NCBI GenBank assembly: GCA_021810565.1
Contig: JAJZIM010000001.1
Coordinates: 55,422 to 119,421, forward strand
Direction of reading: 5' to 3'
From: Bacillota bacterium
GTDB taxonomy: Bacteria; Bacillota; Sulfobacillia; JAJZIM01
DNA: 64,000 bases
The notes under the pieces were generated by a model, which ran no database searches, was not told the DNA's origin, and saw nothing but the letters and a program-made list of their open reading frames with translations. Positions 8,155 to 16,718 of this stretch are shown piece by piece (the first letter of the stretch is position 1; every line of letters begins with the position of its first letter). The position numbers and the translations under genes are program-made.

Positions 8155-10914
8155 TTACGGGTTGTAAGTGAAGTTGGGGGCTCGCGCGGAGCAGGTGCCG
8201 GCACCGCACACTTGGACGTCGACCGATCCGGCGTAGCCCGTCGCGGGCATGGTCGCCGTGATCTCAGTGGCAGACACCACCTGGACATTCGTAGCCGGTA
8301 CGGGGCTGCTGAGGTTGGCATAGGTGACCGTCACGGAGTCCCCTGCGGCGAACCCGCTGCCGGTGATGGTCACCGGCGTGCCGCCATAGTACGAGCCGCT
8401 GTCCGGGCTGATGGAGGTCACCACCGGCCCCTGGCTGGTTCCCGACCCGCCGCTGGTGCCGTTGTAAGTGAAGTTGGGGATTCGCTCGGAGCAGGTGCCG
8501 GCGGCGCACACTTGGACGTCGACCGGTCCGGCGTAGCCCGTCGCGGGCATGGTCGCCGTGATCTCAGTGGCAGACACCACCTGGACATTCGCAGCCGGTA
8601 TGGTGCTGCTGACGTTGGCATAGTTGACCGTCACGGAGTCCCCCGCGGCGAACCCGCTGCCGAAGATGGTCACCACCGTGCCGCCATAGTACGAGCCGCT
8701 GTCCGGCCTGATGGATGTCACCCACGGTCCCTGGCTGCTTCCCGACCCGCCGCTGGTGCCACTCCCACCGCTGCCCACCACCACGAAGTAGTTCTGCAAT
8801 TTCAGGAGCACCGCCGCCACCTGGGCCCGGTTCAGGATCGTCTGAGGCTGGAAGCTGCCGTCAGGGAAGCCCGCCATGATCCCGGCCTGGACGGCCGTGG
8901 CCACGTAGGGCTGAAGGGCCGGCGCGATGCCCGAGGCGTCGGTGAATTTCCCCAGGATCGCCTGGGTCTGAGCCGCCGAGGCGAGCTGCAGCTTGCCGGA
9001 CTGGACCAGGATGCGCACGATGACCGTGGCCACGTCCTGCCGGTCGAAGCCCTGGTCGGGATGGAAGGCAAAGCCGCCCCCGGGAAGCTGGTAGTAGTCG
9101 TAGTAGGGTGCGGCCGCCTCCACGCACGGGTACGCCCAGGCTTGCGAACCGCTGGCGGACACATCGGCGAAGGCGACGGGGCTGGCCGGCTGGGGCAGGG
9201 CGAAGGCGTGCTGCATCAGGCAGGCGAACTGCGCCCGGGTGACGTTGCCCGCAGGATCGTACTGAGCGTTGCCCACCCCGTGGATGATTCCCTCCTTGGC
9301 CAGGGTGTCGATGGCGTTCTTAGCCCAGGCGTAGCCGCCCAGATCGGTGAAGCCGGTCGTACCGGTGCCGCCGGAAGCCTGGTAGGTGAACTGATCCGCG
9401 GCGACCGCGGCGCTCTCACCGCCCGGGGTCAGCACCCGCACGTCCACCGTGCCCGAGCCGGGGGGTGACGTGGCGGTGATTTGGGTGTCCGAAACCACCT
9501 GGAAGGAGGCCGCCGCTCCACCGGAGCCGGCGTTGCCCAGGGCCGTGGAGCCGGCGAAGACGACCGCCGTCGCCCCGGTGAAGCCCGAGCCGTTGACGGT
9601 GATCTGGGTGCCTCCGGCCGCGGGGCCGCCGGTCGGACTCACCGAGGTTACCACCGGCCCGGCGCTCGTGCCGCAGGTGGCCGTGGCGGCATATAGCTCC
9701 GGAGAGGAACCGTCGTTATTCACGTATAGGACATCCATGCCCCCCGGAGCCGCGGCCACCGACACGAACTGCAGCGGGTCACCGCTGGTGGAAGGCGCTC
9801 CCACCGCCACGGGGCTCCATTTGCCGCCCGCGAAGGTGGCCACGTAGGGGGTATCGCCGACTGGATTGCCGCTGGCATTGGGACTGGAGTTGTAGGCCAC
9901 GACGGGACCGCAGGCCGCACTCACCGCCGCCGATGGGCTGTCAGTATTGTCTGTGACGACTCCAGGGCTGGGACCCATCTGGGTATCCGCCCAACTGCCG
10001 CCGGCATCGGTGGCCACGTAGGCGGTGCCAATGGTGCCCCCGGAGAAAACCGCGGCGACATGCACCGGGTTGCCGTTTACCAGGCCCACGGCTATCTGCC
10101 GCATGGAGCCGAAGTCGTTCGGAGGGGTGAACACGGTCTGCGCCTGGCCAGCAGCAACATCGCTCATGAACTGCAGAGTTCCATAGTTAAGGTCCCAGGC
10201 CAAGCTGACGGTTTGGCCGTCGGAGGCCAAGACGGGCATTCCCGCATTGCCTGCGGCGGCGGCCACGTTCTGGATATTCCAGGCGGCGGTGCCGCCGGCC
10301 TGCGGCAGGGAGGCCAAAGAGACCGAGGCCAGATAAACCGAGCCGGCGCCGGAAACCGTACAGGGACTTCCGTCCTGGAAGGCCACATACAGGGTATTCC
10401 CGGCGATGGCCGCCGACGGATCGTTGGTTTCAGTACCCAAGCCGCACGAGGCGCTGCTGTTGGGCGTCACGATGCTCGCCTGGACCCAGGGTCCGCCGGG
10501 ATTCCCCGACGGGTTGTAGTCCAGGTTGAGGCTGCCGTCGGAGGCGATGTAGGGGACGTAAACCGTACCGTTCTGCACGGCGATGGTCTCGGTGGGGGCG
10601 AACCCTCCGCCGGTCTTGAGCCCCGATACCCCCAGGTTATAGCTCTTCCAGGTGCCCCCGGCGTTGGTGGCCAACCAGAGGGCGGGGTTCACGTATACCC
10701 AGTACTGGTTGCTGCCGCTGACCACCAGATTGCTGGCCCAGTCCACTCCCGCCGTGCCCTGCAGGGTCAACACCGGTTGGCTCTGGGACCAGGTCACTCC
10801 GCCCCCGCCGGCCAAGGCCGGTAACGGGGTCACGCCCAGCGCGGCCGTGGCCGCCAGCACCAGGGCGGTCCCGCCGGCCCCCAAGGAACGCCACAATCTG
10901 CCTAAACGCATCAT
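8155..10914 (-). CDS. Secreted surface protein with TIG/IPT domains and SLH repeats (paralog A)
   Basis: Signal peptide; 'VTSVSPTGGPAAGGTQITVNGSGFTGATAVVF' TIG motif; SLH motif 'FTDLGGYAWAKNAIDTLAKEGIIHGVGNAQYDPAGNVTRAQFACLMQHAF'. Confidence 0.88.
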   Translation of the reverse strand: MMRLGRLWRSLGAGGTALVLAATAALGVTPLPALAGGGGVTWSQSQPVLTLQGTAGVDWASNLVVSGSNQYWVYVNPALWLATNAGGTWKSYNLGVSGLKTGGGFAPTETIAVQNGTVYVPYIASDGSLNLDYNPSGNPGGPWVQASIVTPNSSASCGLGTETNDPSAAIAGNTLYVAFQDGSPCTVSGAGSVYLASVSLASLPQAGGTAAWNIQNVAAAAGNAGMPVLASDGQTVSLAWDLNYGTLQFMSDVAAGQAQTVFTPPNDFGSMRQIAVGLVNGNPVHVAAVFSGGTIGTAYVATDAGGSWADTQMGPSPGVVTDNTDSPSAAVSAACGPVVAYNSSPNASGNPVGDTPYVATFAGGKWSPVAVGAPSTSGDPLQFVSVAAAPGGMDVLYVNNDGSSPELYAATATCGTSAGPVVTSVSPTGGPAAGGTQITVNGSGFTGATAVVFAGSTALGNAGSGGAAASFQVVSDTQITATSPPGSGTVDVRVLTPGGESAAVAADQFTYQASGGTGTTGFTDLGGYAWAKNAIDTLAKEGIIHGVGNAQYDPAGNVTRAQFACLMQHAFALPQPASPVAFADVSASGSQAWAYPCVEAAAPYYDYYQLPGGGFAFHPDQGFDRQDVATVIVRILVQSGKLQLASAAQTQAILGKFTDASGIAPALQPYVATAVQAGIMAGFPDGSFQPQTILNRAQVAAVLLKLQNYFVVVGSGGSGTSGGSGSSQGPWVTSIRPDSGSYYGGTVVTIFGSGFAAGDSVTVNYANVSSTIPAANVQVVSATEITATMPATGYAGPVDVQVCAAGTCSERIPNFTYNGTSGGSGTSQGPVVTSISPDSGSYYGGTPVTITGSGFAAGDSVTVTYANLSSPVPATNVQVVSATEITATMPATGYAGSVDVQVCGAGTCSARAPNFTYNP
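8161..8755. repeat. Two tandem 300-bp direct repeats, each encoding one TIG domain, in paralog A
   Basis: Matching sequence begins at 8161 and 8461 (GTTGTAAGTGAAGTTGGGG...), exactly 300 bp apart, with few mismatches. Confidence 0.9.
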
Positions 10915-10931
10915 TCTCTCTCTCCTTTCCG

Positions 10932-11142
10932 CTAAAAGAAGCCGCCGACCAAGACAAGGGGCGACAAGCTACCCGCCGCGCCGCTTGGCGTAATCGCCTT
11001 CCGGGGCCGCGACCAGCTCCGGCCGCCCCCGCCCCCCTCCCGCCAGTGCCGACGCCGGAGCAATGCCGGCGACCCGGCTGCCTGCCGGGAATAGGGCGGT
11101 CAAGGTTCACCGGAAGGAACGCATCCTGCGGATCTCTTGCAT
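10932..11142 (-). pseudogene. Decayed 5' end of another SLH/TIG surface gene
   Basis: RBS-ATG 'MQEIRRMRSF', then frameshifted 'APASALAGGG' and 'SWSRPRKAIT...GSLSPLV', matching the start of paralogs B/C ('MFKMREMRSL...PPALAGGGGSGWSAPQQALT...VSPLV'). Confidence 0.5.
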
Positions 11143-11231
11143 CGCAGTCTCTCCTTTCGTCCGGCGCCGCCTCGCGCGCCGGGTCCTCCCACCGGCTCCA
11201 CCTCCTCCCCTGTTCCTGGCCTACCGCCGGA

Positions 11232-11311
11232 GGATAATCATCCCTGCCGACACACTCACTAGTATTATCGACAAAATCTCTGCCTACATAGTATATCGGG
11301 ATGATCATCCC
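11232..11311. promoter_or_regulatory. Pair of palindromic operator-like sites flanking an AT-rich promoter-like segment
   Basis: GGATAATCATCC (11232-11243, one mismatch from palindromic) and perfect palindrome GGGATGATCATCCC (11298-11311); AT-rich spacer. Confidence 0.45.
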
Positions 11312-11316
11312 CGCCG

Positions 11317-11649
11317 TCACCCTCCCCCCGGCGTATCGTAAACCCATCGTTGCTCGGCAGGATCCAGCACCCGCGGCGGGTCCAGGACGGTATGCATCCG
11401 GCCTTGGTTTGCGCCCGCGCCCAGGTGGGTCACCGCCCCGGACGTATCGGCTTCCCGGAAATGACTGCCCGGAAGCGGCCCATCCGTCCCCGCGGGGGAA
11501 CCCGCCCAAGGGGCCGTGCCCGCCAGTTTCCGGGCCGATCCACGAGGGCCGCCACCAGGCACGGCGGAATGCCCAAAGCTAGGAAGGCGAATCTTCGGCC
11601 ACCATCTTTTCCAGCCACCTCTCGCGGTCGGTCCGGGAGCTTTCCCCAA
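11317..11649 (-). pseudogene. Decayed paralog of the 149-aa hypothetical protein at 16089-16538
   Basis: 'SHFREADTSGAVTHLGAGANQGRMHTVLDPPRVLDPAEQRWVYDT' aligns to 'IHFREANAPCAAPHLDAGGNPGAMHSILDVLRMLDPAEQRRLFGGT'; N-terminal half scrambled by frameshift. Confidence 0.55.
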
Positions 11650-11774
11650 GGGAAGCGCCTGCCTGCCAAATGTTGACCTGCAAGTCCGCGGGCGCCCTTC
11701 ACCTACGTCTCAAACCCCGCCGCCACCGGCCCCATACCCGGGCCCCAGGGGAAGGGGAAGAAACCCCGCCCCGG

Positions 11775-12232
11775 TTATCCCTGCACCATCACCTCGGCCT
11801 GGGAGCCCGGGGCCGACTGGCCGGTCTGCTTGACGGCGGCGCCCACGGCCCAGACCTCCATGACGTCGGTGCCGTGGTGGATCACCTGGAAGTCGACCCC
11901 CACCACTCCGTCGGCCCCCAGTTCGTCGGCCTCCCGCTTCATGCGGGACAGGGCCAGCTGGCGCGCGTCGTACATGAGCTCCGTGTACTCCGTGAGCCCC
12001 CCCCGCACCAGGCCTCTCAGCGCCGTGGTCAGCCCGCCGGTAACCCCATGGAGAACACGCTGTTGCTCATGACCGACCTCGCCGGGATGTACCCTTGGCT
12101 CTGGAAAAGCCCCAACTCCTGGACCGTCAGGTCCGGGGTGAAGGCCCCCCGGCTCCGGTCCACGCCCTTCATCTCCTGCTCCACTTCCTGCAGGGAGCGG
12201 CTTCGCCCCCCGCCGCCGCCAAACAGCGGCAT
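11775..12232 (-). pseudogene. YbjQ-like gene split by a frameshift
   Basis: ORFs 12029-12232 (N-term) and 11775-12008 (C-term) together match the intact 153-aa protein at 23127-23588. Confidence 0.75.
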
Positions 12233-12298
12233 GCGATCCCCTCCTCTCGACCTGCGCTTCCGCAGCCGCCCGCCCGCCCCTCGGCCCTGACCCCGCCC

Positions 12299-12538
12299 CT
12301 ACCGGTGCTGCCTAAGCTGTCGGCACACCGGCCAGTCTACGAAGGCGAAGACGAAGAACATGATCAGGTTGATGACGGGCACGAAACTGACGAGGATCCA
12401 CCATCCGGAATAGCCGGCCTTGTTCAGGATCCGCACCCACGCGATGATGCTCAGCACCGTCAGGACCAGCATCACCACCACCGTGCCGCCAATGGCCAGG
12501 ACGCCGGTGGTGCCGTTGAAACCTGAAACTCCGTTCAT
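12299..12538 (-). CDS. Small membrane protein, cassette component (second copy)
   Basis: Near-identical to 6977-7225 product. Confidence 0.7.
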   Translation of the reverse strand: MNGVSGFNGTTGVLAIGGTVVVMLVLTVLSIIAWVRILNKAGYSGWWILVSFVPVINLIMFFVFAFVDWPVCRQLRQHR

Positions 12539-12560
12539 TTTCCATGCCTCCTCCCTTTTA

Positions 12561-12884
12561 TCAGTGCAGCAGGCTCCACAGGATCCACAGCAAGAGCAGG
12601 CCGCCCAGGAACCACCAGGTGATTCGCCCGGCCTGGAAGTTGACCCGGTCCACCAGGAGTTGCCCCGTGGAGCGGTTGCGGCACAGCATCACCTCTTCCC
12701 CCGCCGGGCTGCGGGCCACTTTGGCCTCCAGCACGTCCCCCGGAGCGAGGCGCAGGTCCCGCCGGGTGGCCGTGAAGCGTAGCACCCGGCGGCCGCCACC
12801 TCCGACGTCCAGGGCCACCGTGTACACGGCGGAGACGTCCCCCAGGCGCTCCAGCTCCTCCACCCTGCCGCGCACGGTCTCCAT
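12561..12884 (-). CDS. Hypothetical membrane-anchored protein, cassette component (second copy)
   Basis: Near-identical to 7239-7562 product. Confidence 0.7.
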   Translation of the reverse strand: METVRGRVEELERLGDVSAVYTVALDVGGGGRRVLRFTATRRDLRLAPGDVLEAKVARSPAGEEVMLCRNRSTGQLLVDRVNFQAGRITWWFLGGLLLLWILWSLLH

Positions 12885-12919
12885 GGTTCACCCACCCTTT
12901 CGCGCCGCGCTGGTCTGGC

Positions 12920-13303
12920 CTAAACGCTCCGACTGTACCGCTCGGCCATGGCCCCGATGACCGGCAGGGACACCGGCTGCCCCTGGAAGGCGCGGATCAT
13001 CACCCACAGCCACAGGGCGAGGAAAGCCAGGCGGATCAGCAGACTCAGGTAATAGACGAGGATGTAAAGGCCGGAAGCGATCAGGATGCCGAAGAACACC
13101 CCCAGGACGATGGAGATCAGGATGTACGCCACCGACAAGAGGATCGACTGCCACGCCGCGTAGCGCACGATAGGATCGCGCTTCTCGATGACCAGGAATA
13201 TGATGCCGGTGATGAAACCGAGCAAGTAGCTGAGTCCCGCCGCCACGTTGGGAGCCAGTCCGCTGCCGGCCGGAACGCCGGGTCCGGGAGCATTGCCGCC
13301 CAT
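12920..13303 (-). CDS. DUF4870-like small membrane protein (second copy)
   Basis: 'NVAAGLSYLLGFITGIIFLVIEKRDPIVRYAAWQSILLSVAYILISIVLG'. Confidence 0.75.
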   Translation of the reverse strand: MGGNAPGPGVPAGSGLAPNVAAGLSYLLGFITGIIFLVIEKRDPIVRYAAWQSILLSVAYILISIVLGVFFGILIASGLYILVYYLSLLIRLAFLALWLWVMIRAFQGQPVSLPVIGAMAERYSRSV

Positions 13304-13410
13304 CGTTCGTCACTCCTTTGAGATCTCGGTCCGGTCTTCGCCGTGGCCGCCAAGGCGGTGGGGCGGGGGCCCCGCGGGGCCCCCCCTCCCGCCGTGCGCC
13401 CCTGGAGCTC

Positions 13411-15936
13411 TTACTTGCTGTAAGTGAATTGGGGGGTGCTGTTTGCGCAAACAGAGCCGGTGGCGTTGCATATGTCGATCCAGTACACGCTACCCACGCC
13501 CAAGCCCGCCGGGGTGGTCGCCGTAATCTCGCTGGAGGACACCACCTGGACGTTGGTGGCCTGTTGGATGACGGTACCACTTTGGTAGGGGATGAAGGTC
13601 ACGGAATCCCCCTGGGCGAAACCGCTGCCGGTGATGGTTATGGCCGTGCCACCGCTCACCGGGCCGCTGTCAGGAGTGATGGATGTCACCGCCGGGCCCT
13701 GGGTGGTCCCCGACCCGCCTCCGGTACCGCTCCCACCGCCGGTACCACTCCCGCTACCGGCCCCGCTACCGCCGCCTCCCACCACTACGAAGTAGTTCTG
13801 CAATTTCAGGAGCACGGCCGCCACCTGGGCCCGGTTCAGGATCGTCTGGGGCTGGAAGCTGCCGTCAGGGAAGCCCGCCATGATCCCGGCCTGGACGGCC
13901 GTGGCCACGTAGGGCTCGAGGGCCGGAGCGATGTCCGAGGCGTCGGTGAATTTCGCCAGGATCGCCTGGGTCTGAGCCGCCGAGGCGAGCTGCAGCTTGC
14001 CGGACTTGACCAGGATGCGCACGATAACCGTGGCCACGTCCTGCCGGTCGAAGCCCTGGTCCGGATGGAAGGCAAAGCCGCCTCCGGGAAGCTGGTAGTA
14101 GTCGTAGTAGGGGGAAGCAGCCTCCACCGGCTGGTACTCCCAGGCTTCCGGACCGCTGGCGGACACATCGGCGAAGGCGATGGGGCTGGCCGGCTGGGGC
14201 AGGGCGAAGGCGTGCATCATCAAGGAGGCGAACTGCGCCCGGGTGACGTTGCCCGCAGGATCATATTGCCCGTTGCCCACCCCGTGGATGATCCCCTCCT
14301 TGGCCAGGGTGTCGATGGCATTTTGGGCCCAGGCGTAGCCGCCCAGATCGGTGAAGGTGGGCGTACCGGTGCCGCCGGACGACTGGTAGGTGAAGGCGTC
14401 GGCCCCGGCCTCGCTGACGGCGCTCTGGCCCGCCGGGGTGGTCACCACGATGTAGACCGTCCCGCCGCCCGGAGGAGATACCGCCGTCAACTGGGTGTCG
14501 GACACCACTTGGAAGCTGGCCGCCGGTCCGCCCGTTCCCGAGGCGCCGTTAGCCTGGCCCGAGGCGTTCTGCCCCTGGAAGGTCACCGCCGTGGCCCCGG
14601 TGAAGCCCGAGCCGGTGACGGTGATCTGGGTGCCCCCGGCCGCGGGGCCGCTGTTGGGACTGACCGCGGTCACCACGGGCGCCGCCGCGGATGAGCAAGT
14701 CTCGCTGGATGCGTAGAGCACCGGTGAGCCGCTGTCGTCGTTGAGCCATACCAGGTCGAAACCGTTGGCCGTTGCCGCGATGCCGGGGCTCATGGGGTCT
14801 AGGCTCTGTTCAGGGGCGCCGACGTTCTGGGGCGTCCACTGGCCGCCCGAAAGGGTGCTCACCACCACTTGGGCCGCCGTTGCGTTTTGGCTGGGCAGAT
14901 GGGTATACGCCATCGCTTGGCCGCAGGCCCCCACCGCCGCAGTTGGCCGCTCGTTACCCGTCACGTTGCTCTGCTGGAGTTCCGAGGACTGCCAGCTGCC
15001 GCCGGCGTTGCTCGAAACCCAGATGTCCACGACATTGCCGCCGGCACCCAGGGCCGCCAGGTCGACCCCGCCCGAGGCGGCCAGGGTCATCTTCGACCGG
15101 TCCATGCCCTGACCCGACACCGTGGCCGCAACCTGGGGGGAGGCCGGCCAAGTGAAGCCGTTCGCTCCGCCCGGCGTGCCTTTCACGAAGCCGATGACGC
15201 CGCCGTAGCCGCCTAGCTGATATGCCAGGTCGAGGCTGCCGCCGTCCGCAGCGAGGGCTGGGTAATAGCCGCCGTTGGCATAGCCGCCGGTCGCCGCCGA
15301 GAACTGCCAGGCCGGCGAGCCGCCCGCCGTCAGCGCACTGATGGGCGCGGCGGCCACGTACACGTCGTTGGTCGCGGTGCCGCCGGCGCGGTTGCACGCT
15401 GAAGCGTCATCGAAAGCCACCGCCAGGACGCCGCCCACCACGGCCGCCTGGGGATCCGCCGCCTCGAGGCCCATCCCGCAAAAGCCGGAATTGCCTTTCG
15501 GCAACACCGTCACGTCCGCCCAGGTACCGGAGGGTCCCGCAGGATCAAAGGCCAGTTTCACGTCGCCATTGGTGTCCATGTAGGGGATGTAGGCGACCCC
15601 GCCGGATACGGCCAGTCCGTAGGGCCCCTCGCTGTTGGTAGCAGTGGCGTCGGCGACACCCGTCTGATACTGCCGCCAGCTGCCGCCCGCGTTGGTCAAA
15701 AGGGCATAGGTGCCGCCGAACTGCGCCACCAGGTACTGGCTGGTGCCATCCACCACCAACGGGGACACGGTGGTCGGCGTGCCTTGCAAGGTCAATGCCT
15801 GCTGGGGCGCCGACCAGCCGGAACCTCCCCCGCCCGCCAGGGCTGGCGGGGGGACCGCTCCCAGGGCAGCCATGGCTGCCAACAGCCAGGCCAGCGTCAC
15901 CCCTAAAAGAGACCGCATCTCGCGCATCTTAAACAT
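13411..15936 (-). CDS. Secreted surface protein with TIG/IPT domains and SLH repeats (paralog B)
   Basis: Signal peptide ending 'PPALAGGGG'; TIG motifs; three SLH-like repeats nearly identical to paralogs A and C; RBS AAGGAGG. Confidence 0.88.
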   Translation of the reverse strand: MFKMREMRSLLGVTLAWLLAAMAALGAVPPPALAGGGGSGWSAPQQALTLQGTPTTVSPLVVDGTSQYLVAQFGGTYALLTNAGGSWRQYQTGVADATATNSEGPYGLAVSGGVAYIPYMDTNGDVKLAFDPAGPSGTWADVTVLPKGNSGFCGMGLEAADPQAAVVGGVLAVAFDDASACNRAGGTATNDVYVAAAPISALTAGGSPAWQFSAATGGYANGGYYPALAADGGSLDLAYQLGGYGGVIGFVKGTPGGANGFTWPASPQVAATVSGQGMDRSKMTLAASGGVDLAALGAGGNVVDIWVSSNAGGSWQSSELQQSNVTGNERPTAAVGACGQAMAYTHLPSQNATAAQVVVSTLSGGQWTPQNVGAPEQSLDPMSPGIAATANGFDLVWLNDDSGSPVLYASSETCSSAAAPVVTAVSPNSGPAAGGTQITVTGSGFTGATAVTFQGQNASGQANGASGTGGPAASFQVVSDTQLTAVSPPGGGTVYIVVTTPAGQSAVSEAGADAFTYQSSGGTGTPTFTDLGGYAWAQNAIDTLAKEGIIHGVGNGQYDPAGNVTRAQFASLMMHAFALPQPASPIAFADVSASGPEAWEYQPVEAASPYYDYYQLPGGGFAFHPDQGFDRQDVATVIVRILVKSGKLQLASAAQTQAILAKFTDASDIAPALEPYVATAVQAGIMAGFPDGSFQPQTILNRAQVAAVLLKLQNYFVVVGGGGSGAGSGSGTGGGSGTGGGSGTTQGPAVTSITPDSGPVSGGTAITITGSGFAQGDSVTFIPYQSGTVIQQATNVQVVSSSEITATTPAGLGVGSVYWIDICNATGSVCANSTPQFTYSK

Positions 15937-16088
15937 CACCCTGCCTCCTTCTCATTCGGTACCTTCGCCACCCGTGCCGTCCCTGGCGCCCCGCCGGCGC
16001 CGCGTCTCGCCGGCCTTTTCCACCGGCTCCACCTCCCCTCTTGGTCTTCGCCTTCCGAGCGGGTTCGCCACCCTCCCCGCCCGCTCAG

Positions 16089-16538
16089 TCACACCGTCCC
16101 GCCGAACAGTCGCCGTTGCTCGGCGGGATCCAGCATCCGCAGCACGTCCAGGATGCTGTGCATCGCGCCCGGGTTTCCCCCCGCATCCAGGTGGGGCGCC
16201 GCGCACGGCGCATTGGCTTCCCGGAAGTGGATGCTCAGAAGCGGCACCTGGGTCCCCGCGTGGGAGCCCGCCCGGGAGCGGCTGCCGAAGACCTCCGCCA
16301 TGGCGTAGCCCCAGAAGCCGCACTTGTGGGCATGGCGGGCATAGATCTGCCACCGCTCGAACTCGGCGAACCGGGAGACGTCCATCAGGCGTACCGCCTC
16401 CGGATGATCCTTCGCCGCCCGCTCCAACAGGGCCAAGGCCTTGGAGAACCCCGCGTTGGCCGGGACCTCCCGCGCCTGCCCCGGGGCGTACCAAAGGTCC
16501 AAGGCCACCACATGCCACCCGCCGATATCCTTGCGCAC
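16089..16538 (-). CDS. Hypothetical protein, 149 aa, family not recognised
   Basis: RBS GGAGGTG 7 nt before GTG at 16538; decayed paralog at 11317-11649 supports a genuine gene. Confidence 0.6.
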   Translation of the reverse strand: MRKDIGGWHVVALDLWYAPGQAREVPANAGFSKALALLERAAKDHPEAVRLMDVSRFAEFERWQIYARHAHKCGFWGYAMAEVFGSRSRAGSHAGTQVPLLSIHFREANAPCAAPHLDAGGNPGAMHSILDVLRMLDPAEQRRLFGGTV

Positions 16539-16718
16539 TTGCCCACCTCCGCCGCTGGAACCTTTTCCGGATCGTGCCGCTTCCCCGGTCGGCTTCCCGG
16601 GGTCCGGGATCACCCCTCTCACCTCTTCCTCGTACTCGGAGCGCCGCGCAAGGGCCGCACCGGCCCCGGAGGAGGCTGGACCGGGGCGTCACCCTCTCCC
16701 CCGGCACCGGCCGTCGGC

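Noticed and set aside
8161-8755. CRISPR-like repeat
   Set aside because: Two adjacent coding 300-bp units without spacers; no CRISPR array or cas genes found in the window.
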